NCBI RefSeq assembly: GCF_013912375.1
Contig: NZ_JACETV010000001.1
Coordinates: 930,001 to 994,000, forward strand
Direction: 5' to 3'
Length of the DNA stretch: 64,000 nt
From: Emticicia sp. BO119
Lineage (GTDB): Bacteria > Bacteroidota > Bacteroidia > Cytophagales > Spirosomataceae
Part shown: positions 17,725 to 28,444 of the stretch, one piece after another
How the letters are laid out: each line of letters opens with the position of its first letter
Numbering within the stretch: the stretch's first letter is position 1
The notes under the pieces: generated by a model
Databases searched by the model: none
What the model saw: the letters and a program-made list of their open reading frames with translations, nothing else
Told to the model about the DNA's origin: nothing
Program-made: the position numbers and the translations under genes

Positions 17725-18702
17725 TTAAACTAATTCTACTACTTCTTTATTTGCTTGTTCTGCAATCCATTGATAAGTTTTGGTGATGCCTTCTTTCAAT
17801 GATTGAGAAGGTGCCCAACCCAGTTTCTCCTGAATCAGGGCGTTGTCTGAGTTGCGACCACGCACCCCTTGTGGACCCGGAATATTTTTGATAGTTATTT
17901 TTTTGCCAGAAATTTCAGCAATCATTTTTGCGAAATCATTAATAGAAATCATTTCTTCTGAACCTATATTCACCGGGCCAGAGAAATCAGATTCCATCAA
18001 ACGACGTACACCATCTACACATTCATCAACATATAAGAACGAACGGGTTTGCTTGCCATCACCCCAGATTTCGATAGTACCACCGTCTTCTGCTTCAATC
18101 ACTTTACGACAGATAGCTGCAGGTGCTTTTTCTTTACCACCTTTCCAAGTGCCTTGCGGGCCAAAGATATTATGAAAACGGGCTACTTTTACTGTGATGC
18201 CTAAATTGCGTTGGTAAGTAAGATACAGGCGTTCACTGAATAGTTTTTCCCAACCGTATTCGCTATCAGGAGCAGCAGGGTAAGCTGATTCTTCCGAACA
18301 TTTAGGGTTTTCAGGGTCAAGCTGATTGTATTCAGGATACATACAAGCTGAAGATGAATAGAAGATTTTTTTCACACCTGCCTGTTGTGCTGCATGCAGC
18401 ATATGTAAATTACAAAGTGCTGAATTGTGCATCACGGCAGCATCATTCTCACCTGTAAAAATATATCCTGCACCACCCATATCAGCCGCTAATTGATATA
18501 CTTCATCAAATCCACCTTCTAAAACATTTTTACAAACTACCGGATCTGTCAAATCACCAATCACAAAATCATCTGCATTTCCGTTACCGTATTCATTATA
18601 TTTTAAATCGACTCCTCTTACCCAATACCCTTCACTCTTTAAGCGATTAACCAAATGGCCACCAATAAAACCACCTGCTCCACAAACTAATGCTCTTTTC
18701 AT
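17725..18702 (-). CDS. NAD-dependent epimerase, GDP-mannose 3,5-epimerase-like
   Basis: 325 residues, extended SDR. The NAD-binding GAGGFIGGHL is at the N-terminus. AADMGGAGYIF near residue 72 is distinctive for GDP-mannose 3,5-epimerase, as are SSSACMYPEYNQ, the catalytic Y-x3-K (YGWEK) and RFHNIFGPQGTWKGGKEKAP. GDP-mannose 3,5-epimerase makes GDP-L-galactose and GDP-gulose; bacterial members supply unusual sugars to surface glycans. Glycosyltransferases and an O-acetylation pair nearby support a glycan role. Start ATG at 18702; no other gene overlaps it. Confidence 0.88.
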   Translation of the reverse strand: MKRALVCGAGGFIGGHLVNRLKSEGYWVRGVDLKYNEYGNGNADDFVIGDLTDPVVCKNVLEGGFDEVYQLAADMGGAGYIFTGENDAAVMHNSALCNLHMLHAAQQAGVKKIFYSSSACMYPEYNQLDPENPKCSEESAYPAAPDSEYGWEKLFSERLYLTYQRNLGITVKVARFHNIFGPQGTWKGGKEKAPAAICRKVIEAEDGGTIEIWGDGKQTRSFLYVDECVDGVRRLMESDFSGPVNIGSEEMISINDFAKMIAEISGKKITIKNIPGPQGVRGRNSDNALIQEKLGWAPSQSLKEGITKTYQWIAEQANKEVVELV

Positions 18703-18782
18703 AGAAAAATTATGCTATTATTTATAAAATAAACATCTAAATAAAGTACAAATTTAGTGAACGTAGCCGTATAAAAAAAATA

Positions 18783-19769
18783 TTATAGTTTCTGATTTAC
18801 AGCATTAATCCATATCTCCTTGCCTTCGCAGTTCCAATGAGTATCGCCTACATCATATAGCATTTTTCTTGAAGTGCTGAAAGGTGTATAAATATCGAAG
18901 ATTGGCATATGTAAAGAAGGGTTTTTCTGAATGCGTTCAATAAGGTGGTTGTATTCACCTAAATCCTTACCCAGAATAGAACTCTTATTAGGTGCAATCG
19001 TCAGATATACTTCATCGAAGCCGTTCTGTTTGTAAAAATCGTATGTACGATTGACATTTTCTACCAAAAGCGCAATTTCTTTGTCAGAAATTTTATCAAA
19101 CGTAGAGGTAATGCCATTCGATCGGGCGTCCAGTTCATAAAAAATGTTCTTTTTGTCTTTCGATACTACCACATTACCATCAGTTCTGTCAAACAATCTG
19201 TCATTTAGAATAGCCTTCCATTCTTTAATAGTCAGGAAAAAATCAGATGCAAACAAAACGGACTCATGGCGTTCGGTATTATACCAGAAGTCTGATTTTA
19301 ACTGTTTCAGCTTCGCATCCAGATTTTGTTTCGTACTTGGTTCTTTAAAAGTCAGGTTTTTATAAGGTGTTGCAAACCGCTCTCTGAAATGGCGTTCTAC
19401 AGTTTCTATAATCAATACATTTTTCTTAGTTTTGTCTAATTTAATATATGGCTGATGCCCGATAAAGAACCTTTTAAAACTACCACTTATAAAATCCTGA
19501 GCTTCGATACGACCTTCTTCTGTAAAACTATCTCCAATCAGATATAGAGCCGTATTAGGTTGACTGACCTCTTTTTTTTCGGATATGCAAGGTTGTTTCA
19601 GAACTCTGAATTGTGGTAGATTAGAAAAACGATATAAATCTCCGTAACGATAATCGTCTTTGATTAGTCCTTTTTCGTAGAGCCATTTAGAAATATGTGT
19701 CGAGAATCCCAACAACCATAATAAGGAAAAGACGATTAGAGCTGTATATTTTAGTATTTTAGTATTCAT
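18783..19769 (-). CDS. AlgX/AlgJ-like SGNH-type protein, probable polysaccharide O-acetylation partner
   Basis: 328 residues with one N-terminal membrane anchor (about 8-25) and an extracytoplasmic domain. YLIGDSFTE near residue 76 supplies a Ser in a GDS motif. GDTHWNCEGKEIWINAV near the C-terminus supplies the D-x-H pair, as in AlgX/AlgJ acetyltransferase-like proteins. The gene directly follows an AlgI-type MBOAT gene on the same strand (153-base gap). In alginate and related systems MBOAT passes acetyl groups across the membrane to such a partner, which puts them on the polymer. The family call is inferred from motifs and context. Confidence 0.7.
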   Translation of the reverse strand: MNTKILKYTALIVFSLLWLLGFSTHISKWLYEKGLIKDDYRYGDLYRFSNLPQFRVLKQPCISEKKEVSQPNTALYLIGDSFTEEGRIEAQDFISGSFKRFFIGHQPYIKLDKTKKNVLIIETVERHFRERFATPYKNLTFKEPSTKQNLDAKLKQLKSDFWYNTERHESVLFASDFFLTIKEWKAILNDRLFDRTDGNVVVSKDKKNIFYELDARSNGITSTFDKISDKEIALLVENVNRTYDFYKQNGFDEVYLTIAPNKSSILGKDLGEYNHLIERIQKNPSLHMPIFDIYTPFSTSRKMLYDVGDTHWNCEGKEIWINAVNQKL

Positions 19770-19922
19770 TAAAATTATATCCCATTACTATAATTTGTGA
19801 TTTACTCTAATTTTGAAGAAATATATAGTAGGAAATTTATGGTATTTTGAAACTTCTTTGCAAATATATTTCAAGGTTCCGGAAGGTATTGTGAGAAATA
19901 TCACAATTAATCCTTGTTAGTT

Positions 19923-21332
19923 TTAAAACTGAAAATAAATAAACTGATTTGATTCAAATACCCCAAAGAAATAGCAAACTATCATTAAAACGATAAATAA
20001 TAGATAAAATCTTGGGGTATTTGTAGTATCAATAATTTTATAAAACTTTTCTTTTAATAATAGACCAGCAATGAGTAACCAGCAGAAAATCATTTCAACA
20101 TTATTTAATGGCGAGTGGATAGTATTGCCATAGTTGCCAAATGAAAATATTTTTTGCAGAATAATTTTTGCATTGGTTAAACCTTTTGCCCGGAAAAATA
20201 CCCAGGTAAGCATTACTAAAATAAAGGTAAATATCAGATTAATAGGCTTACTTAGAAAGCGGGGTAGGATAGAAGTTTTGAGTTTAAAATATTTATCCCG
20301 TATTTGTGCCAGAATGAGATATAAACCATGCAAAGCTCCCCAGATTACAAATGTCCAGGCAGCACCATGCCAAAGCCCACTCATCATAAAAACGAAGAAA
20401 CGATTGAAATACATACGTTTCTCACCTACTCTATTGCCACCCATTGGAATATACAGATAGTCTCTGAACCAACCCGATAATGATATATGCCATCTACGCC
20501 AGAACTCAGAAATGGAGGTAGAAAAATAAGGGGTATCAAAATTTTCCATCAGTTTAAAACCCATAACCCGGGCAGTTCCAATAGCAATATCAGAGTAACC
20601 CGAAAAATCACAATATATCTGGAAAGTAAAGAAAATCGTACCTATAAGTAGCGTTAATCCATTATGATCTTGTGGGTTATCGTAGCAATAATCAACCATT
20701 AAAGCCAACCGATCGGCTATTACAACTTTCTTGAACATACCCCAGGCAATACGTATCAAACCCTCTTTCAGATTACCAAAATCGTATTTAAAATAGCTAT
20801 GAAATTGCCATAACAGGTTCTGCGGTCGCTCAATTGGTCCGGCCACCAATTGTGGATAAAACATTACATAAAGTGCATAAATTATAAAGTCTTTTTCAGC
20901 TTTCTGATTTCTCCTATAAACTTCAATCGTATAACTCATGGCCTGAAAAGTATGGAATGATAAACCAATTGGGAGCGCAAAGTCTAAGAAAGCAAATGGA
21001 GTAGGGGTATCGAATTTTGAAAGAATAATAGCGAGATTGGTATTAAGGAAATTATAGTACTTAAAATAAGCTAAAAAACCAATATTGGTTATAAGACTCA
21101 GAATCAACAGCCACTTGCGTTTTTTGCCTGTGGCATCAGCAATAAGGATACCTGCAAAATAATCAACAACAATTGTTACAAATAGGATAAGGATATATAT
21201 AGGCTTAAAAACGGCATAAAAATAGCAACTTGCCAGGAGCAACAACCAGATTCTGCCCCGATGTGGTAAACTGAAATAAGCTAAAGTAACAACGATAAAA
21301 AAGAATATGAACTGTAATGAATTAAATAGCAT
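19923..21332 (-). CDS. MBOAT family O-acyltransferase (AlgI/DltB-like)
   Basis: 469 residues with about 11-12 membrane helices. Conserved elements are PIGLSFHTFQAMSYTIEVYR near 121-140, AGPIERP, YCDFSGYSDIAIG near 240-252, WRRWHISLSGWFRDYLYIP around H282, and SGLWHGAAWTFVIWG with the catalytic H322. AlgI-type proteins move acetyl groups from a cytosolic donor to an extracytoplasmic acceptor protein. The next gene on this strand encodes an AlgX-like protein, so the pair is likely an O-acetylation unit for an exported glycan. It lies 180 bases upstream of tRNA-Arg on the opposite strand. Confidence 0.93.
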   Translation of the reverse strand: MLFNSLQFIFFFIVVTLAYFSLPHRGRIWLLLLASCYFYAVFKPIYILILFVTIVVDYFAGILIADATGKKRKWLLILSLITNIGFLAYFKYYNFLNTNLAIILSKFDTPTPFAFLDFALPIGLSFHTFQAMSYTIEVYRRNQKAEKDFIIYALYVMFYPQLVAGPIERPQNLLWQFHSYFKYDFGNLKEGLIRIAWGMFKKVVIADRLALMVDYCYDNPQDHNGLTLLIGTIFFTFQIYCDFSGYSDIAIGTARVMGFKLMENFDTPYFSTSISEFWRRWHISLSGWFRDYLYIPMGGNRVGEKRMYFNRFFVFMMSGLWHGAAWTFVIWGALHGLYLILAQIRDKYFKLKTSILPRFLSKPINLIFTFILVMLTWVFFRAKGLTNAKIILQKIFSFGNYGNTIHSPLNNVEMIFCWLLIAGLLLKEKFYKIIDTTNTPRFYLLFIVLMIVCYFFGVFESNQFIYFQF

Positions 21333-21515
21333 CCAAAGGGTTTTGTTAGTTCAGAAATCAAGTTTCAAAGTTCACAGTAATTATCAAAGTTTCAAAGGTA
21401 TTTTTGTAGAGAATATTTATTGGGAGTAAATTTCTAAAAGGATTTTTAAAATGAGTTTTGGAAGATAAAATGAAACCGCTATATTTGCACCCACATTCGG
21501 GAAAACACCCGGAAT

Positions 21516-21589
21516 GGATCCGTAGCTCAGCTGGATAGAGCAACAGATTTCTAATCTGTGGGTCGCAGGTTCGAATCCTGCCGGGTTCA
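21516..21589 (+). tRNA. tRNA-Arg (anticodon TCT)
   Basis: 74 bases fold as a full cloverleaf. The acceptor GGATCCG pairs with CGGGTTC (two G-T wobbles). The D arm contains AGCTCAGCTGGATAGAG, the anticodon stem is ACAGA/TCTGT with loop TTTCTAA, and the T loop is GGTTCGAATCC. The discriminator is A, and CCA is not encoded. The anticodon TCT reads AGA, a common Arg codon in this AT-rich DNA. Confidence 0.96.
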
Positions 21590-21601
21590 CATTAATACTC
21601 A

Positions 21602-21624
21602 AGCCGCTTAATAGCGGCTTTTTT
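21602..21624 (+). terminator. intrinsic terminator of tRNA-Arg
   Basis: The perfect 7-bp stem AGCCGCT/AGCGGCT with loop TAAT is followed directly by six T. It lies 12 bases after the tRNA. Confidence 0.9.
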
Positions 21625-21716
21625 GTTTTATATACTTTTAAATTTGTAAATGGAATAAACAAGGTACGTACTTTAATAGTTAATAGTATTCAGACAGAAT
21701 ATTAACTGAAAAAAGT

Positions 21717-22214
21717 ATGAAAACAAACTTAGTATTCGATTTTACGGTAAACGAAGACAACAGTACCGTTGATGTAACACGTGAATTCCCCGCAGACCTC
21801 GAAACAGTTTGGGATGCCTGGACTAAGGCCGGACTTCTCGACCAATGGTGGGCTCCAAAGCCCTGGCGGGCACAAACCAAACGATTTGATTTTGAAGAAG
21901 GAGGGATATGGCTATATGCTATGATTGGCCCTGAGAACGAAAAGCACTGGAGTAAAGCTAAATATGAGAAAATCAAAGAGAAAAGATTCATTTCATGGAA
22001 AGATGCCTTCTGCGATGAAGATGGAGAGGAAAATACTGGCATGGCTGGTTCGTTCTGGACTATTATTTTCAACGAGGAAAATGGAAATACAACAGTTGAT
22101 ATTACTATACAACACGAAAGCTCTACAGATATGCAAGCGGTGCTGGACATGGGCTTTAAAGAAGGCTTTACAATGGGATTAGATAACCTGGAAGAGTTAT
22201 TGCTGAGAAGATAA
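21717..22214 (+). CDS. SRPBCC (AHSA1/START-like) domain protein
   Basis: 165 residues. A single AHSA1-type domain has TREFPADLETVWDAWTKAGL, then DQWWAPKPW and FEEGGIWLYAMIGPE, and a C-terminal helix GFKEGFTMGLDNLEELL. These small cytosolic proteins bind hydrophobic ligands in a helix-grip cavity; no specific function follows from sequence. A second family member is encoded at 32336. The gene is alone, with a hairpin terminator at 22244-22269. Confidence 0.88.
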   Translation: MKTNLVFDFTVNEDNSTVDVTREFPADLETVWDAWTKAGLLDQWWAPKPWRAQTKRFDFEEGGIWLYAMIGPENEKHWSKAKYEKIKEKRFISWKDAFCDEDGEENTGMAGSFWTIIFNEENGNTTVDITIQHESSTDMQAVLDMGFKEGFTMGLDNLEELLLRR

Positions 22215-22243
22215 GTATTGTTTTATGTTCTTTTGTTTATTGC

Positions 22244-22269
22244 AAGTCGTCAGTCATTGGCGACTTTTT
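22244..22269 (+). terminator. intrinsic terminator after SRPBCC gene
   Basis: The 9-bp stem AAGTCGTCA/TGGCGACTT (one T-G wobble) with loop GTCAT runs into five T. It follows the SRPBCC stop by 30 bases. Confidence 0.75.
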
Positions 22270-22389
22270 CTTTTATACTACTTCTCATCATTGTCCTTCA
22301 CATACACCTGATGCCTCTCATTTTGTTGATTCACAACGATATACACTTGTTTTTTATATCTTTGTATAAATCAACTAAACTCTACCGTT

Positions 22390-23445
22390 ATGCTAAAAAA
22401 ACTTCTTTTGTTTGCGCTGCTTTTTAGTGGTGCAGTCTACTTAAATAGTTGTCAGAAGTCAGACTCAACACAAAATACAACACTTAGCGAGTATTTTAAA
22501 GACTCAACTTCAGGTGTTAAAACCGGAGGTATCCAGATTGTAAGTATTAACACTCCCAACGGGAAATTTAATGTATGGACTAAAAGAATCGGTAATAATC
22601 CAGGTATTAAATTATTGGTACTCAATGGTGGGCCTGGTGGTACGCACGAGTATTTTGAATGTATGGAAAGTTTTCTACCTGCCGAAGGTATTGAATTGAT
22701 TTACTATGATCAGTTGGGCTGTGGTAATTCTGATAACCCAAACGACACTACTTTCTGGCAGTTGCCAAGATTTGTTGAAGAGGTGGAGCAGGTGCGACAG
22801 GCATTAAAACTCGACAATACTAATTTTTATCTTCTCGGACATTCCTGGGGAGGGATTCTTGCTATGGAGTACTCATTGAAATACCAGCAACATATCAAGG
22901 GTCTTATAATCTCTAATATGATGAGTAGCTGTCCTGAATATGGTAAGTATGCCGATAGTGTTTTAGCACCACAATTCGACCCTAAAGTACTGGCACGAAT
23001 TAAAGAAATAGAAGCTAAAAAAGACTTCTCCAACCCTGAATATATGGAACTACTCATGCCCAATTTCTACACCAAGCATATCTGCCGCATGCCGCTTGAC
23101 CAATGGCCTGAGCCAGTAAATCGTACATTCAGCAAGATGAACAATTCGTTGTATGTTACCATGCAAGGCCCAAGTGAGTTTGGTATTGGAGGAAATCTGG
23201 CAAATTGGGACCGCAAAGCTCAATTAAAAAATATTAGCATACCAACACTGGTTATCGGTGCCAAACATGATACAATGGATCCTAATCATATGCAATGGAT
23301 GAGCACACAAGTGCAAAACGGAAGCTACCTGTTTTGTCCGAATGGAAGCCACATGGCTATGTATGATGACCAGCAAACTTATATGGCAGGACTAATTAAA
23401 TTCCTGAAAGGTACAAATGATGGGAAGAAGAAAGTGGTATTGTAA
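22390..23445 (+). CDS. proline iminopeptidase-family alpha/beta hydrolase, lipoprotein
   Basis: 351 residues. The N-terminus is a lipoprotein signal (LLLFALLFSGAVYLNSC, lipid Cys at 21), so the enzyme should be anchored in the cell envelope. Family motifs are LNGGPGG (79-84), YYDQLGCGNS, the nucleophile elbow GHSWGG (Ser 152) and the C-terminal NGSHMAMYDD with the catalytic His. Proline iminopeptidases release N-terminal proline from peptides; related enzymes hydrolyse other amides and esters. It is transcribed alone and ends at a bidirectional hairpin shared with katG. Confidence 0.87.
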   Translation: MLKKLLLFALLFSGAVYLNSCQKSDSTQNTTLSEYFKDSTSGVKTGGIQIVSINTPNGKFNVWTKRIGNNPGIKLLVLNGGPGGTHEYFECMESFLPAEGIELIYYDQLGCGNSDNPNDTTFWQLPRFVEEVEQVRQALKLDNTNFYLLGHSWGGILAMEYSLKYQQHIKGLIISNMMSSCPEYGKYADSVLAPQFDPKVLARIKEIEAKKDFSNPEYMELLMPNFYTKHICRMPLDQWPEPVNRTFSKMNNSLYVTMQGPSEFGIGGNLANWDRKAQLKNISIPTLVIGAKHDTMDPNHMQWMSTQVQNGSYLFCPNGSHMAMYDDQQTYMAGLIKFLKGTNDGKKKVVL

Positions 23446-23467
23446 AACCATAAATCTTTATTTCTGC

Positions 23468-23498
23468 AAAAACAGCCTCCGATAAGAAGGCTGTTTTT
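23468..23498. terminator. bidirectional terminator between convergent hydrolase and katG
   Basis: AAAAACAGCCT pairs with AGGCTGTTTTT (11 bp, perfect, 9-base loop). Each strand gives a G+C stem followed by T, fitting termination of both convergent genes. Confidence 0.9.
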
Positions 23499-23518
23499 AC
23501 TTATAATCAAATTTGGAT

Positions 23519-25819
<2,301 letters not shown>

Positions 25820-25851
25820 TTATGAATTGTGATTGTATCTGAATTACTTTG

Positions 25852-25882
25852 TTTCGTATAAAATTATAAACCTTATACGAAA
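25852..25882. promoter_or_regulatory. dyad upstream of katG
   Basis: TTTCGTATAA and TTATACGAAA form a perfect 10-bp inverted repeat with an 11-base spacer, 54-84 bases before the katG start. This position suits an operator. It does not match a PerR or OxyR consensus closely enough to name the regulator. Confidence 0.45.
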
Positions 25883-26186
25883 GCTGAATTATTACAATAG
25901 TAATTTTATCAGAGGGTATTATTTATGATAACCATTATGCGCACCCATGATATTTATCCTGTTAGCCATATTCTAAAATAGATTTATGGAAAACCGTTCC
26001 TGGGTAGTGTTTTATCTGGCAGTAAAATTATGGGTTTTAATAGTATAATCAAAATCGATAAATTCTATACTTTAATAGATTTTGTCTATACTACTATCTT
26101 TTCTTATTTTTAAATTTAAGCATTATAAAATCACACCTTGTATTTCTATTAGCTTATTTTTTAAAGCTACCATAGGCAATTCTAAT
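25883..26186. other. intergenic stretch without recognised content
   Basis: AT-rich sequence between the katG upstream dyad and the hairpin repeats. I see no gene, RNA or strong dyad. The leftward frame from 26359 to 26123, which overlaps the hairpins, ends in this stretch. Confidence 0.4.
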
Positions 26187-26218
26187 AAAAAGGTTCCCAC
26201 CATATTGGTAACCTTTTT
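26187..26218. repeat. hairpin repeat, copy 1
   Basis: AAAAAGGTT and AACCTTTTT enclose a second small dyad (ACCA-TAT-TGGT), so the 32 bases can form one long stem with a CCC bulge. An almost identical copy lies at 26319-26349 and a degenerate one at about 26276-26304, all in the same orientation. On the minus strand each encodes KVTNMVGTFL or a variant. Confidence 0.75.
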
Positions 26219-26318
26219 AGGTTGCTCTTTAATGGCTAAATAGAATAAAATCAGTCTTTTAAAGTCGTTTCTCAACAAGATTTCAACCGAATTGGTAATC
26301 TTTTCTGGGTTCTCTGTC

Positions 26319-26349
26319 AAAAAGGTTCCCACCATATTGGTAACCTTTT
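26319..26349. repeat. hairpin repeat, copy 2
   Basis: Identical to copy 1 over 31 bases (one T shorter at the end). The centre-to-centre distance is 132 bases, with a degenerate copy between. The nested dyad structure is preserved. Confidence 0.75.
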
Positions 26350-26359
26350 GAGATTCTGC

Positions 26360-26665
26360 CTAAATGATTTTTACTTTTACAATTTCTGAAAATCTCTGGT
26401 GATAAGAAGGGTCAATTGCTCTTCTAAACAACCTTTCTGCCACCTTTATATCGGCCAGACTTTTTCTGTTTCTCACAGACTCCTGAAAGTGCGTATTATT
26501 CTGTGTATATTTTTTTATAGTAGTAGAAAACATTCCCAAGAGATTGATGAGGGTCTTACTGATTGCGCCAATCAGGCAATAATCGGCGGCTTGCCATACA
26601 TATCCGGGGGTATAGTTAGCCAGGCTTTTGTCTCTTCTCTTATTTTCCTCTCTTTTTTCAGTCAT
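26360..26665 (-). CDS. hypothetical small protein, possibly remnant
   Basis: 101 residues from ATG 26665 (an ATG at 26713 would add 16). It is basic and mixed in composition, with no signal peptide and no family I recognise. After its TAG the same frame stays open for 78 more codons, with the repeated KVTNMVGTFL units. Just upstream, a different frame (about 26726-26845) carries 40 coding-like codons without a start. The pattern suggests a decayed longer gene on the minus strand. The gene call itself is weak. Confidence 0.3.
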   Translation of the reverse strand: MTEKREENKRRDKSLANYTPGYVWQAADYCLIGAISKTLINLLGMFSTTIKKYTQNNTHFQESVRNRKSLADIKVAERLFRRAIDPSYHQRFSEIVKVKII

Positions 26666-26947
26666 ATAAATAGTTGTTATGAAAACCGCTACATGCGGAC
26701 GACTATTTGTCAATTGTTATCCTCTAAATTTCCGGTTTTAGATTGTGCTTTCAAAATGCTTAGCAAGATTTTCGGAATAATCAAACTGTTATGCTTTTCT
26801 TCAATATCCCGTACAGTAAAGTCTAAAAAATAGTTCTAAAGGCATGAGCATAAAAATGATAAAGAATCTATCAGAACTTAGTCAAAAGCCTTTCTGAAAA
26901 GCTCAGTTTATGAGTATATGGTATTGGTAAATTTTTTTTAAATTTTT

Positions 26948-26993
26948 ACTTTGAAATACAAAGTACTTTTGTTTAACTTTGTGGTGCAAAGTT
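26948..26993 (+). promoter_or_regulatory. Bacteroidetes-type promoter overlapped by two dyads
   Basis: TTTG at 26950-26953, a 20-base spacer, and TAACTTTG at 26974-26981 match the Bacteroides -33/-7 consensus exactly. The -33 lies in the dyad ACTTTG-AAATA-CAAAGT (26948-26964), and the -7 lies in AACTTTG-TGGTG-CAAAGTT (26975-26993). A repressor dimer on either dyad would block the serine hydrolase gene. Confidence 0.75.
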
Positions 26994-27106
26994 CTTTGAA
27001 TAAGCAAACCTGTTTTTTTAAGTAAAATCTCTTATCAGATATGAAAAAGCATTACAAGACTTTTTATTGTTCATTATTTTTAAATGTTCTAAGCCCGACC
27101 GAGAGA

Positions 27107-28444
27107 ATGAAAAAGCTTTTCATTGTCTTTTTTCTTATGCTATCATTGTGTAGGGCAGGGTACGGACAGCCAATTGATAAAGCTAAACTTGACCAGTTTT
27201 TTGACAGACTTAACGATAAAAACAAGGCAATGGGCAGCCTTGTCATTGCTAAAAATGGCGAAATACAATATGAACGCTTTATTGGTTATGGCATGATTAA
27301 CGTAAACGATAAAAAACTATTGACTGAGAAGAGTCGGTTCAGAATTGGGTCAATAACGAAGATGTTTACAGCCGCTATAATTATGCAACTGGTTGAGGAA
27401 GGAAAATTAAAACTGAATGAGAACCTTGATAGATTTTTACCGCAGATGCCGAACGCTCATAAAATCACTATTCTGCATATACTGAGGCATCGCAGTGGTA
27501 TTCCTAATGTAAAACGAGTTCAGAATGAACAAGAAAATGTAAATACATTGCCAATAACCAAAGAAGAAATGCTTGCTCTTATTGTCGGAGCCACGCCTGA
27601 TTTTGAGCCTGATACCAGACATTCCTACAGTAATTCGGCCTATCTTGTTTTAGGTTTTGTCATTGAAAAAATAACAGGTAAATCTTATGAGGAGGTTCTC
27701 AATGAAAGAATTATCTCAAAAATCGGGCTCAAAGATACTTATCTGGCAACCGGAAATATAGATGTGACTAAAAACGAAGTGCTTAGTTATATGAATCTTG
27801 GAAATGCGTGGAAACAGTTGCCTGAAACACATCCAAGTATGCTTTTCAGTGCAGGTGCTATTGTTTCTACGCCAGCTGAAATGGCTAAATTCATTCAGGC
27901 ATTGTTCGATGGTAAAATCGTATCAAAGTCAAGTCTTGAGCAAATGATGGTAATAAAAGAAGGCGATGGTTTAGGTATGGAACCTTTTACTTTTGCCGGA
28001 AGAACCTTTTACGGGCATACGGGCGGGGTTGACAATTATGGATCATGGTTAGCTTATTTGCCAGAAGAACAACTGGTGTTTTCTTATACCACAAACGCAA
28101 AGGTTTATCCAGTGGGTAAAATCCTCGACGGTATAGCCGATATTTATTTTAATAAACCCTTTACAATTCCGACTTTTGAATCATTTGCAGTTAGCACCGA
28201 AATTCTTGATAAATATGTTGGAGTTTATGCAAGTATTGAGGCTCCGGTAAAATTTACTATTACAAGAAAAGGAGAGGAAATTTTCTTTAAGCCACCCGGA
28301 GAGTCTGCTCCTGTTGCTCTTGAAGCTATCTCAGAAAACAGATTTCAAATAGAGGGGGCGATTGTTGTTGAGTTCGACTCAACAAAAAAACAAATGACAA
28401 TAAAGCGGCGTAATGGAGAAAGAACATTTATAAAAGAAGATTAA
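27107..28444 (+). CDS. serine hydrolase, beta-lactamase/PBP4* family, exported
   Basis: 445 residues from ATG 27107, which puts the signal peptide (MKKLFIVFFLMLSLCRAGYG) at the N-terminus; an ATG at 27041 adds 22 residues and buries it. The class C beta-lactamase-like domain has S-I-T-K (Ser 82, Lys 85), YSNSAY as the second motif and HTGG near the C-terminal end of the domain. A small beta-rich C-terminal domain follows. Such exported enzymes act as D-amino acid peptidases or esterases. It lies behind a strong promoter with two dyads. The TAA stop overlaps the first base of a MITE-like repeat. Confidence 0.9.
   Translation: MKKLFIVFFLMLSLCRAGYGQPIDKAKLDQFFDRLNDKNKAMGSLVIAKNGEIQYERFIGYGMINVNDKKLLTEKSRFRIGSITKMFTAAIIMQLVEEGKLKLNENLDRFLPQMPNAHKITILHILRHRSGIPNVKRVQNEQENVNTLPITKEEMLALIVGATPDFEPDTRHSYSNSAYLVLGFVIEKITGKSYEEVLNERIISKIGLKDTYLATGNIDVTKNEVLSYMNLGNAWKQLPETHPSMLFSAGAIVSTPAEMAKFIQALFDGKIVSKSSLEQMMVIKEGDGLGMEPFTFAGRTFYGHTGGVDNYGSWLAYLPEEQLVFSYTTNAKVYPVGKILDGIADIYFNKPFTIPTFESFAVSTEILDKYVGVYASIEAPVKFTITRKGEEIFFKPPGESAPVALEAISENRFQIEGAIVVEFDSTKKQMTIKRRNGERTFIKED

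Noticed and set aside
21358-21662. Two minus-strand frames of 61 and 81 codons over the tRNA
   Set aside because: They contain NPAGFEPATHRLE, the usual false translation of a tRNA gene region. The tRNA-Arg cloverleaf explains the sequence.
22218-22427. 69-codon hydrophobic frame before the lipoprotein hydrolase
   Set aside because: It runs over a clear terminator hairpin (22244-22269) and the start of the next gene, so it is unlikely to be translated.
26187-26349. Hairpin repeats as a CRISPR array
   Set aside because: Only two good copies, unequal spacing, strong inner palindrome, and no cas genes in the window.
26399-26833. 144-codon plus-strand frame near 26.4 kb
   Set aside because: Cys- and Ser-rich, no start context, no family likeness, and it is antisense to a more protein-like minus-strand frame. 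Treated as chance.
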